A stretch of 6,203 nucleotides of DNA from assembly GCA_003222835.1 (NCBI GenBank), contig QHXE01000471.1, positions 1-6,203 on the forward strand. The letters are read 5' to 3'. Shown one piece after another: positions 1 to 6,203 of this stretch. Each line of letters opens with the position of its first letter. Positions within the stretch are counted from its first letter, which is position 1. The notes beneath the pieces were generated by a model. The model was not told the DNA's origin and searched no databases. It saw nothing but the letters and a program-made list of their open reading frames with translations. The stretch is from Acidobacteriota bacterium (GTDB lineage: Bacteria > Acidobacteriota > Blastocatellia > Pyrinomonadales > Pyrinomonadaceae). Position numbers and translations under genes: made by a program.

Positions 1-201
1 GAAACTGAAGTGCTTGAAATCGGCCATGTCGCGATGAAGCATTTGTTCGAGACGAACCCCGACTTGGCTGAATCCATTAGTTGGACGATTGCCGAGCGCC
101 GCGCGAGCTTGGCAGCGGGTTCTCAACAGCTTCCCCAAGCCAGCATTGAAGAGTCCGCCGGACTGCTGTCATCCATCAAGCGATTCTTCGGCCTGCGGTA
201 G
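1..201 (+). CDS. C-terminal end of a probable cyclic-nucleotide-binding membrane protein (MscS-type channel fused to a cNMP domain?), 5' truncated
   Basis: The frame is open from the first base, so the gene begins upstream of the window; 66 codons plus TAG are visible. The opening ETEVLEIG followed by a helix with FETNPDLAE resembles the end of a cyclic nucleotide-binding (CAP-family) domain, where a strand is followed by a helix containing 'L..NP.LAE.L'. The tail is low-complexity and ends in LLSSIKRFFGLR, an ending I associate with mechanosensitive channels of the MscS family that carry a C-terminal cNMP-binding domain. The domain call is from family resemblance; the channel assignment is inference because no membrane segment is in view. 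A CAP-type regulator or another cNMP-domain protein is possible. About 100 bp separate its stop from the hsp20 promoter, so the two genes are probably transcribed separately. Confidence 0.55.
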   Translation, partial: ETEVLEIGHVAMKHLFETNPDLAESISWTIAERRASLAAGSQQLPQASIEESAGLLSSIKRFFGLR

Positions 202-298
202 AAACCGACCATAAGAATTGGCAATCCACTTCAACGATCCAAAACTTTCCGGCCCAGGCAGAGCGCTATCCTAAGGATGTCCTAGCCCCGAAAGCGGA

Positions 299-319
299 CT
301 TGACAACAACACACTCAGC
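299..319. promoter_or_regulatory. Degenerate HAIR-like operator (possible HspR site) overlapping the hsp20 -35 box
   Basis: The sequence reads CTTGACA, seven bases, ACTCAGC. The HspR-associated inverted repeat (HAIR) of actinobacteria and some other phyla is CTTGAGT-N7-ACTCAAG, so each half matches at five of seven positions and the spacer is exactly seven. The left half contains the -35 box, a plausible place for a repressor. Part of the left-half match is forced by the promoter itself, which weakens the case. HspR is known to control clpB, dnaK and hsp20-type genes, which fits the neighbours. Whether this organism has HspR cannot be seen here. Confidence 0.3.
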
Positions 320-328
320 CTTTATTAT
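300..328 (+). promoter_or_regulatory. Sigma70-type promoter of hsp20
   Basis: The -35 box TTGACA (300-305) is a perfect consensus match. A 17-bp spacer leads to TATTAT (323-328), which matches TATAAT at five of six positions. Transcription should start near 334-336, giving a 5' leader of about 60 nt before the hsp20 ATG. No heat-shock sigma-32-type promoter and no CIRCE element was seen in this intergenic region. Box sequences and spacing are read directly; the start site is inferred. Confidence 0.75.
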
Positions 329-337
329 GACGATGCG

Positions 338-357
338 CTCAGGGCGGGGCCCCTGAG
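338..357 (+). promoter_or_regulatory. GC-rich hairpin at the 5' end of the hsp20 leader
   Basis: CTCAGGG (338-344) and CCCTGAG (351-357) form a perfect 7-bp stem with a 6-nt loop. It lies only a few bases after the predicted transcription start. A stable 5'-terminal stem may protect the mRNA from decay. The 3' arm could alternatively pair with the ribosome binding site at 381-388, so a role in translational control is possible. The pairing is visible; any function is inferred. Confidence 0.45.
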
Positions 358-382
358 TCATAGACCGAGTAATAACAAAATC

Positions 383-388
383 AGGAGG
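383..388 (+). promoter_or_regulatory. Strong Shine-Dalgarno site of hsp20
   Basis: AGGAGG is followed by a 6-nt spacer to the ATG at 395, an optimal arrangement that fixes the hsp20 start. It is clearly stronger than the regions upstream of either Clp gene, which suggests that the small heat-shock protein is made in excess over the ATPases. Confidence 0.85.
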
Positions 389-394
389 TTAGTT

Positions 395-898
395 ATGAGT
401 ATCATTCGTTACGACCCATTCCGTGATTTGCGGGCGCTTCAGGATGAAGTCAATCGTCTGTTTACCGGCAATATGGCCCGGTTTGACGACGAGGGTATTG
501 CCCGCGGTTCGTGGAGTCCAAGCGTAGACATCTACGAAAACAAGGACCAGATCGTGCTCGAGGCGGAATTGCCCGGCATGAAGCGCGAAGACTTTGATCT
601 TTCCGTCGAGAACAACGTGATCACCCTTCGTGGGGAGCGTCACTTCGAAAAGAAGGACGAAACGGACAACTACCATCGCGTCGAGCGCGCCTATGGCGGT
701 TTCCTGCGATCCTTCACGTTACCGAATTCGGTTTCGGGCGAAGGAGCGACGGCAGACTATCGAAATGGCGTCTTGCGCGTGGTTCTTCCTAAGAAAGAGG
801 AGACCAAGGCTCGTCGCATCGAAATCAAAAGCGAAGGCGGCGAGGAGTCCAGGACGATCGAAGCCAAGCCTGAGACTGCAAGAGCTGCAGCCAAATAA
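395..898 (+). CDS. hsp20: Hsp20/alpha-crystallin family small heat-shock protein
   Basis: The product is a 167-residue ATP-independent cytoplasmic holdase that binds unfolding proteins and passes them to DnaK/ClpB for refolding. The N-terminal arm (about 1-40) begins MSIIRYDPFRDL, common in bacterial class A sHsps. The alpha-crystallin domain runs from about 41 (SPSVDIYE) to 132. It includes the ELPGMKREDF segment (58-67) and the signature A-x5-GVL-x3-LPK (120-133, G125-V126-L127). The C-terminal I-x-I motif needed for oligomer assembly is present as IEI at 142-144, followed by a charged, Ala-rich flexible tail. The length is typical and nothing is missing. The start is supported by AGGAGG six bases upstream. 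It is the first gene after the promoter at 300-328 and may be co-transcribed with clpB 96 bp downstream, subject to the hairpin between them. Confidence 0.95.
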   Translation: MSIIRYDPFRDLRALQDEVNRLFTGNMARFDDEGIARGSWSPSVDIYENKDQIVLEAELPGMKREDFDLSVENNVITLRGERHFEKKDETDNYHRVERAYGGFLRSFTLPNSVSGEGATADYRNGVLRVVLPKKEETKARRIEIKSEGGEESRTIEAKPETARAAAK

Positions 899-921
899 AA
901 CGTCTCCGGTTAGGCGAACTC

Positions 922-956
922 AGCGGGGCACTGGCATACGGACCAGTAGCCCCGCT
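922..956 (+). terminator. Strong hairpin between hsp20 and clpB; partial terminator or attenuator
   Basis: AGCGGGGC (922-929) pairs with GCCCCGCT (949-956), and ACTGG (930-934) pairs with CCAGT (943-947). The result is a 13-bp stem with a single bulged A at 948 and an 8-nt loop. It lies 23 nt after the hsp20 stop. The sequence that follows (TACTTTCC) is only weakly T-rich, so complete rho-independent termination is doubtful. It could reduce read-through into clpB or protect the hsp20 message from 3' exonucleases. Pairing is visible; the role is inferred. Confidence 0.55.
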
Positions 957-994
957 TACTTTCCTCGGAACGAGCTTTGTAGTTAACTTTTGTA

Positions 995-3586
995 ATGCGT
1001 TTAGACAAGTTTACACTTCGTGGGCAGGAAGCCATCCAGGCCGGCATTGAACTGGCTGAGCGGAATCAGAATCAGCAGGTCGAACCCGAGCACGTTCTGT
1101 GCGCGATGCTCGAACAGCCGGAGGGAATTGTGCGTCCGCTGCTTGGCAAGTTGGGGGCGAACGTGCAGGTTGTGCTCAACGATTGCCAGGCGGCCATCGC
1201 GCGCTTTCCGAAAGTCCAGGGAGGCCAACAATATTTCAGTCCTCGCTTGACCCAAATATTCACCGCGGCGCAAAAGCAGGCTGAGAAGATGCAGGACGAA
1301 TATATCTCGACCGAACATCTGCTCGTGGCGATCGCTGAAGAGAAAGATGGTGAGAGCGGAAAGCTTCTCCGCCAGCACGGGGTCAATCGGGATGACTTGC
1401 TTAAAGCGGTTGAGCAGACGCGCGGTGGCGCTCGCGTCACCGATCAGAATGCGGAAGCGAATTACCAGGCGCTGGCGAAGTACGCGCGCGATCTCACCGA
1501 TTTGGCGCGCCAGGGAAAACTCGATCCGGTGATTGGCCGCGACGACGAAATTCGCCGCACCATTCAGGTACTCTCGCGTCGCACAAAGAACAATCCCGTG
1601 CTGATCGGCGAGCCTGGCGTCGGTAAGACGGCGATCGTCGAAGGCCTGGCTCAGCGTATTGTCTCAGGCGACGTGCCAGAGACTCTGCGTAATAAGCGCT
1701 TGGTCGGTCTGGATCTCGGCTCAATGCTTGCCGGCGCGAAGTATCGTGGGGAATTCGAGGATCGCTTGAAAGCAGTACTCAAGGAGATCGAGAACGCGCA
1801 GGGTCAGATCATTCTTTTCATCGACGAATTACACACACTGGTCGGCGCCGGCGCGGCGGAGGGCGCAATCGACGCTTCGAACATGTTGAAGCCGGCCTTG
1901 GCGCGTGGTGACCTGCGTTGCGTCGGGGCGACGACGCTGAACGAATACAAGAAATATATTGAGAAAGACGCAGCGCTCGAACGTCGCTTCCAGCAGATTT
2001 ACGTCGGCGAGCCGAGTGTGGAAGACACGATTGCGATTCTGCGTGGTCTGAAGGAGCGGTACGAAGTTCATCACGGCGTGCGCATCAAAGATTCAGCGAT
2101 TGTCGCCGCCGCTACGCTTTCGAACCGCTACATCAGCGATCGCTTCCTGCCTGACAAAGCAATCGATCTAATTGACGAGGCCGCGTCTCGCCTGCGAATT
2201 GAAATTGACTCGCTGCCGCAGGAAATCGACCAGCTTGAGCGCGAAATAATGCAGCTCGAAATCGAACGCCAGGCGCTGCAAAGAGAAGAAGACGAACGTT
2301 CGAAGGCTCGGCTCAAAGAGATCGAGCAGCGCATCGCCGATTTGCGTGAAACGTCTTCGGGAATGAAAGCCAAATGGCAATCGGAAAAGGAAGCAATCGA
2401 GCATATGCGGACAGCGAAAGCCGAGCTGGAGCAATTGCGTCTGCAATTGGATCAGGCCCGTAATGCCGGCGATCTCGCGAGGGCTTCCGAGATTCAGTAT
2501 GGAAAGATTCCCGAACTGGAACGAAAGCTCGAAGCTGAGCAGTCTAAGCTGGCGAAAATTCAGACTGACGGCGTCACGTTGAAAGAAGAAGTCGATGAAG
2601 AAGACGTGGCCGAAGTCGTTGCCAAATGGACCGGCGTTCCGGTTTCAAAAATGCTCGAAGGCGAAATGCAGAAACTTCTGACCATGGAAGATCGCCTGCG
2701 CGAGCGAGTGATTGGCCAGGAGGAAGCGCTTGAAGCGGTGGCGAATGCTGTGCGGCGCGCCCGCGCGGGCTTGCAGGATCCAAATCGTCCAGTTGGCTCG
2801 TTTGTCTTCTTGGGGCCAACGGGCGTCGGCAACACTGACACAGCTCGGGCGCTCGCTGAATTTCTGTTCGACGACGAAAGAGCAATGGTGCGCCTCGACA
2901 TGTCTGAGTACATGGAGAAGCATGCCGTGGCGCGCATGATCGGCGCCCCACCGGGTTATGTTGGTTACGAAGAAGGTGGGCAGTTAACGGAAGCAGTTCG
3001 TCGCCGGCCTTACAGTGTGATCCTCTTCGACGAAATCGAGAAAGCGCATGCGGATGTTTTCAACGTGCTCTTGCAGATCCTGGACGATGGTCGCCTGACG
3101 GATTCGAAAGGCCGCACGGTCGATTTTAAGAATACCGTTTTGATCATGACTTCCAATCTCGGTTCTCGCGAGATTCTGGAAGTCAGCGATGACGAAAAGC
3201 AAGTGCGCGAGGCGGTCACTCAGGTTCTGCACGAACACTTCAAGCCGGAGTTTTTGAATCGTATCGATGACATAGTCATCTTCCATCGCTTATCCCGAGA
3301 GCAAATCAATCAAATCATCGACGTGCAGCTCGAACGCCTGCGGGCGATGTTGCACGACCGCAACGTCTCCCTCGTCCTTGAAGACTCAGCGAAGCAATTG
3401 CTCGCGCGCGAAGGCTACGATCCTAATTTTGGCGCCCGACCGCTAAAGCGCGCGATTCAGACACTAATTCAGAACCCGCTCGCGATGAAACTCCTGCGGG
3501 GAGAGGTGCTTCCGGGCCAGACAGTGTTTGTATCGGCTCGCGACGGTGAGATGAAATTTACTACAGAAGTTGCCGCCGCAGCGTAA
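995..3586 (+). CDS. clpB: ClpB-type Hsp100 disaggregase with a non-canonical second Walker A motif (K-to-N)
   Basis: This 863-residue protein has the full ClpB layout, a hexameric cytoplasmic ATPase that works with DnaK to thread proteins out of aggregates. The Clp_N double repeat spans about 1-145. NBD1 has Walker A GEPGVGKT (205-212), Walker B ILFIDE (273-278), pore tyrosine Y250 in KYR, and arginine fingers R330/R331. A full coiled-coil M domain (about 405-525) separates ClpB from ClpA/ClpC. NBD2 has Walker B VILFDE (675-680), pore loop GYVG (654-657), sensor 1 TSN (719-721), arginine finger R756 and sensor 2 GARPLKR (813-819). There is no ClpP-docking loop, as expected. The oddity is NBD2 Walker A, which reads GPTGVGNT (607-614): N613 replaces the invariant lysine (E. 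coli K611), and DTAR follows where ELAR/ELAK is usual. Published E. coli changes at that lysine impair NBD2 nucleotide binding and chaperone activity. The start matches the family opening MRLDKFT, but no Shine-Dalgarno is visible; translation may depend on coupling or be weak. Confidence 0.95.
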   Translation: MRLDKFTLRGQEAIQAGIELAERNQNQQVEPEHVLCAMLEQPEGIVRPLLGKLGANVQVVLNDCQAAIARFPKVQGGQQYFSPRLTQIFTAAQKQAEKMQDEYISTEHLLVAIAEEKDGESGKLLRQHGVNRDDLLKAVEQTRGGARVTDQNAEANYQALAKYARDLTDLARQGKLDPVIGRDDEIRRTIQVLSRRTKNNPVLIGEPGVGKTAIVEGLAQRIVSGDVPETLRNKRLVGLDLGSMLAGAKYRGEFEDRLKAVLKEIENAQGQIILFIDELHTLVGAGAAEGAIDASNMLKPALARGDLRCVGATTLNEYKKYIEKDAALERRFQQIYVGEPSVEDTIAILRGLKERYEVHHGVRIKDSAIVAAATLSNRYISDRFLPDKAIDLIDEAASRLRIEIDSLPQEIDQLEREIMQLEIERQALQREEDERSKARLKEIEQRIADLRETSSGMKAKWQSEKEAIEHMRTAKAELEQLRLQLDQARNAGDLARASEIQYGKIPELERKLEAEQSKLAKIQTDGVTLKEEVDEEDVAEVVAKWTGVPVSKMLEGEMQKLLTMEDRLRERVIGQEEALEAVANAVRRARAGLQDPNRPVGSFVFLGPTGVGNTDTARALAEFLFDDERAMVRLDMSEYMEKHAVARMIGAPPGYVGYEEGGQLTEAVRRRPYSVILFDEIEKAHADVFNVLLQILDDGRLTDSKGRTVDFKNTVLIMTSNLGSREILEVSDDEKQVREAVTQVLHEHFKPEFLNRIDDIVIFHRLSREQINQIIDVQLERLRAMLHDRNVSLVLEDSAKQLLAREGYDPNFGARPLKRAIQTLIQNPLAMKLLRGEVLPGQTVFVSARDGEMKFTTEVAAAA

Positions 3587-3780
3587 ATTCATTAGAGTGT
3601 CCGCGCGGGTTTGCCTGGCGAGGATTGCTGGCAACAAATTTGCTTGCTGAGACGGTCGGCAGATTCTTGTTGCACTGAAACGCAACGATGAATATGCTCT
3701 AAACATCAAAAGGGCGCTCGCGTGATGCAATTTCGAGCAAACTGAAGCGGAGATGGTTAAAAAGTAAGTCGAGAAAACAA

Positions 3781-6075
3781 ATGGCGGACCTGGAAGCATA
3801 TCGAGACAAATTTGGAGATAGCGGGCAGCGTGTACTTCAGAATGCTCTGACTGAATCACAACGCCGCGACCAAAACTACATTGGGGTTGAACATATTATC
3901 CAGGCTCTGGCGTCTGAAGAGCCCGAGCTTTTCAACTCAACCATCCGTAGTCTCGCTCTCGATCCCGCAATGGTGACGCGCGCGATAAGTACGCGGCTGG
4001 ATAATGCCCGGCAGCACGTCGGCAAAGGCGTTCGGATCGCTCCGGATACGACCGATCTGTTCAAGCGGGCGATGGAGCGCGCGCGCTCACGCGGACGCAA
4101 GACAATCGAAGCTACCGACATCTTCGAAGTGCTTTCGAAACCCGACAGTTTATTTGTCGAGGTGCTCCAGAATCTGGGCGCCAAGCCGGACGCGGTCGGC
4201 GAGCACGTGCGCACAAATGTAAATGTGCGCGAGCAACAAGACGAACAATACCGTAAGAAGTTTGAGTTGCCGCCGTACTTGAAACACTTTGGGGTTTCGC
4301 TGAATCGCATGGCGCGCATGGACAAAATCCCACCTACTATCGGGCGCGAAAAAGAGATTCAGCAGATCATCGAAATTCTTTGCCATCGTGAGCGTGCCAA
4401 CTCGCCCATGTTGGTTGGCGAGCCCGGTGTTGGTAAGACCGCCGTTATCGAAGGCCTGGCCCGTTTGGTTGAACTCGAACCGCAAAAGGTGCCGTCACGC
4501 TTGCGCAACTCGCACATAGTGCAACTGCAAATGGGCGGCATCGTGGCGGGCACAATGTTGCGCGGCATGTTCGAGGAAAGAATCAAAGGGATCATCGATG
4601 AAGTGAAAGAGCGCGACAATCTCATCCTCTTCATCGACGAGGCGCATACCATCATCGGCGCCGGCGCCGCGCTGGGAACTTCTTCGGATGCAGCCAACAT
4701 GTTCAAGTCGTCACTGGCCAAAGGCGAGCTGCGCATCATTGGCGCAACCACCTTGGCCGAGTACAAGGAATATATCGGCGAGGACGAAGCGCTGGCCCGG
4801 CGTTTCCGTCTGGTTAAAGTTGACGAGCCTTCAATCGGCGAAACTCGAGAAATTCTTCTTGGGATGCGGCCGCGGCTCGAACGAAATTATTCGGTCAAGA
4901 TTTCTGACGAAGCCATCAATACCGCGCTGGAGATGGCCCCGAAATACATTCGCAACCTGCATCTGCCTGACAAGGCCATTGGCTGGCTCGACACCGCCGC
5001 AGTCAAAGTTGAAATCAACGAGCCACACACGATGATCGTCAAGCCGGAGCACGTCATCGAAGTTATCTCGCAAGAATCGCGAATCCCGCGCGACATGATC
5101 TTTCGCGACACGAGCGATCGCTTTGCGATGACTGAAGTCCAGCTTTCTCAGCGCGTGATTGGCCAGAAGCAAGCTATCCAAGCCGTCGCGCAACGCCTGC
5201 GTTTGAACAAAGGTCCGTTGAAGGAGTCGCACTATAAACCTGACGGCGTATTGCTATTCCTCGGTCCGACCGGCGTAGGCAAGACTGAACTGGCAAAAGC
5301 CGTTGCCAAGTTTATGTTCGGCGACGATCACAAGATGGTTCGTCTCGACATGTCCGAATACGGCGACGGGACGGTGGGCGTCGAGAAACTGATCGGCATG
5401 CCCCGTGGCATCGTCGGATCGGAGCGCGGTGGAATTCTGACAGAACAACTTCGCGAGAACCCTTACACGGTCTTGTTGCTAGACGAGGTTGAGAAAGCTT
5501 CGCCCTATTTGATGAATCTGTTCCTGCAGGCTTTCGATGAAGGCTGGTTGACCGATGGCCGCGGCCGGCGCGTCTATCTCTCGGACGCGATCGTGATCAT
5601 GACGTCGAACCTCGGTTCGGATAGCTTCAAAAAGTACGAAAAGCCGCTAGGCTTTGGCACGAAGACGGCCTCGGATTTTCGCGCCATCAAGAACGAAGTG
5701 ATGAAGGCCGCGGAGATTCGCTTCTCGCCTGAATTTCGCAACCGCATCGACGAGATCGTAGTCTTCTCGCCGCTGACGATGGACGAAGTCAAGCAAATCG
5801 CACAACTTTACCTTGAAAAGACTCGTCGTCAGATGAAGCGCCAGGGCAAGGCGTTCGAGGTTACCAGTCAGGCAATCGACCTGTTGACCGAAAAAGGTTT
5901 CAGTATGCAGTACGGCGCGCGCTTTCTGAAGCGTTACATCGACGAGAAAGTGAAACTACCGATCACCACGATGTGGAAGAGCGGATCCAAGTTTTCAGTC
6001 GATGTCGAAGGTGAAGAGATCTCGGTGAAGGTCGTCGAAGGCGAGAAATCACCAGCCGACACTTTGAAGGCTTAA
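3781..6075 (+). CDS. Divergent ClpA/ClpC-type AAA+ unfoldase with altered pore loops and a probable ClpP-docking loop
   Basis: This 764-residue, two-ring Clp ATPase is close in length to E. coli ClpA. A Clp_N double repeat (about 1-145) is followed by NBD1 with Walker A GEPGVGKT (213-220), Walker B LFIDE (283-287) and arginine fingers R340/R341. NBD2 has Walker A GPTGVGKT (495-502), Walker B LLLDE (565-569), sensor 1 TSN (608-610), arginine finger R655 and sensor 2 GARFLKR (712-718). The junction between rings (about 411-457) is short and lacks the ClpB M domain, so this is not a second disaggregase of ClpB type. After sensor 1 lies LGF (623-625), placed and composed like the [LIV]-G-[FL] tripeptide that docks on ClpP. 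Both pore loops differ: NBD1 has TMLRG instead of TKYRG (L260), and NBD2 has RGIVG instead of PGYVG (I544). It may therefore handle different substrates or adaptors. The start fits the family N-terminus; the ribosome site is weak (GAG at 3771). No ClpP or ClpS gene is in the window. Confidence 0.88.
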   Translation: MADLEAYRDKFGDSGQRVLQNALTESQRRDQNYIGVEHIIQALASEEPELFNSTIRSLALDPAMVTRAISTRLDNARQHVGKGVRIAPDTTDLFKRAMERARSRGRKTIEATDIFEVLSKPDSLFVEVLQNLGAKPDAVGEHVRTNVNVREQQDEQYRKKFELPPYLKHFGVSLNRMARMDKIPPTIGREKEIQQIIEILCHRERANSPMLVGEPGVGKTAVIEGLARLVELEPQKVPSRLRNSHIVQLQMGGIVAGTMLRGMFEERIKGIIDEVKERDNLILFIDEAHTIIGAGAALGTSSDAANMFKSSLAKGELRIIGATTLAEYKEYIGEDEALARRFRLVKVDEPSIGETREILLGMRPRLERNYSVKISDEAINTALEMAPKYIRNLHLPDKAIGWLDTAAVKVEINEPHTMIVKPEHVIEVISQESRIPRDMIFRDTSDRFAMTEVQLSQRVIGQKQAIQAVAQRLRLNKGPLKESHYKPDGVLLFLGPTGVGKTELAKAVAKFMFGDDHKMVRLDMSEYGDGTVGVEKLIGMPRGIVGSERGGILTEQLRENPYTVLLLDEVEKASPYLMNLFLQAFDEGWLTDGRGRRVYLSDAIVIMTSNLGSDSFKKYEKPLGFGTKTASDFRAIKNEVMKAAEIRFSPEFRNRIDEIVVFSPLTMDEVKQIAQLYLEKTRRQMKRQGKAFEVTSQAIDLLTEKGFSMQYGARFLKRYIDEKVKLPITTMWKSGSKFSVDVEGEEISVKVVEGEKSPADTLKA

Positions 6076-6096
6076 CAAGCTCGCCGTATCAGTACC

Positions 6097-6203
6097 GCGA
6101 GCGGTAGCGACCGGATCGTAAGCCTCTTCCGGAAAGCTCTGAACACAAATCGTGTCGTGGTTTAATCAACAGCGACTGTCGGGATCCGGTCGCTACCGCT
6201 CGC
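6097..6203. repeat. Long inverted repeat, REP/BIME-like, at the window's right edge
   Basis: The 21 bases at 6097-6117 are an exact reverse complement of 6183-6203, separated by 65 nt. The left arm begins GCGAGCGGTAGCG and the right arm ends CGCTACCGCTCGC. The right arm runs to the last base of the window, so the repeat may continue beyond it. Each arm contains its own small dyad, CGGT-AGCG-ACCG (6102-6113 in the left arm), which is typical of REP-type units in tail-to-tail pairs. The spacer holds an 8-bp palindrome TTCCGGAA (6127-6134) and no ORF. The element starts 22 nt after the Clp stop and could fold into a large 3' stem-loop that stabilises or ends the transcript. I recall similar repeats between genes in Acidobacteriota, which I cannot confirm here. 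Confidence 0.75.

Noticed and set aside
268..278. ATCC-TAA-GGAT small dyad after the upstream gene
   Set aside because: Four-base arms with a three-base loop and no T tract are too weak to call a terminator or an operator.
918..924. Second ACTCAGC, identical to the right half of the HAIR-like site, upstream of clpB
   Set aside because: The position seven bases further upstream (904-910) has no CTTGA half-site, so it is a lone heptamer that overlaps the start of the terminator-like stem.
630..986. 118-codon open frame on the plus strand overlapping hsp20 and the gap before clpB
   Set aside because: It lies mostly inside hsp20 in another frame, has an unstructured Arg/Ser/Thr-rich translation and no ribosome site; it is a shadow of the real gene.
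2560..2951. Long minus-strand open frames (about 125 codons) opposite clpB NBD2
   Set aside because: Their translations show no family resemblance and are rich in Arg/Ser/Pro, as expected for antisense frames of a GC-biased gene; clpB itself is clearly coding.
3601..3608. CCGCGCGG followed by GTTT as a terminator after clpB
   Set aside because: The palindrome has no room for a loop, so a stable hairpin cannot form, and the T run is too short.
3670..3698. Possible promoter for the second Clp gene (TTGCAC, 17-bp spacer, TATGCT)
   Set aside because: The spacing is right, but the boxes match consensus at only three of six and four of six positions; similar matches are expected by chance. The 194-bp gap may still hold a promoter.
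3753..3767. Mini-ORF ATG GTT AAA AAG TAA just upstream of the second Clp gene, a possible leader peptide
   Set aside because: Only four codons, with GGAG directly abutting the ATG and no usable spacing; not in frame with the downstream gene.

Overview
This window looks like a bacterial chromosomal stress-response cluster. All genes lie on the plus strand: the tail of a probable cyclic-nucleotide-binding membrane protein, a small heat-shock protein (Hsp20), a full-length ClpB-type disaggregase, and a second, divergent Clp/Hsp100 AAA+ ATPase of ClpA/ClpC type. Base composition is moderately GC-rich. Gene content, protein style and an inverted repeat at the right edge suggest a soil-type Acidobacteriota (Blastocatellia-like) genome. 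That placement rests on remembered resemblance, not on a search, and should be treated as tentative.

Layout. Bases 1-201 hold the 3' end of the upstream gene. Bases 202-394 are a regulatory intergenic region. They carry a near-consensus housekeeping promoter (TTGACA, 17-bp spacer, TATTAT), an HspR/HAIR-like inverted repeat over its -35 box, a GC-rich hairpin at the predicted 5' end of the transcript, and a strong AGGAGG ribosome binding site. hsp20 occupies 395-898. A 13-bp hairpin with a weak T tract (922-956) separates it from clpB (995-3586). A 194-bp gap with no convincing signal precedes the second Clp ATPase (3781-6075). The window ends in a 21-bp perfect inverted repeat (arms 6097-6117 and 6183-6203) that resembles a REP/BIME-type intergenic element.

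How the genes fit together. Hsp20 proteins hold unfolding proteins in a refoldable state, and ClpB (with DnaK, not seen here) extracts proteins from aggregates. The second Clp ATPase keeps an LGF tripeptide where ClpP-docking Clp proteins carry theirs, so it may feed a ClpP protease encoded elsewhere. The set would then cover holding, disaggregation and degradation.

The most notable observations are in the ATPases. ClpB has Asn in place of the invariant Walker A lysine of its second AAA+ domain, within a small cluster of substitutions in an otherwise canonical protein. The second ATPase has the opposite pattern: both Walker A/B sets are intact, but the conserved pore-loop tyrosine is replaced in both rings (Leu260 and Ile544).
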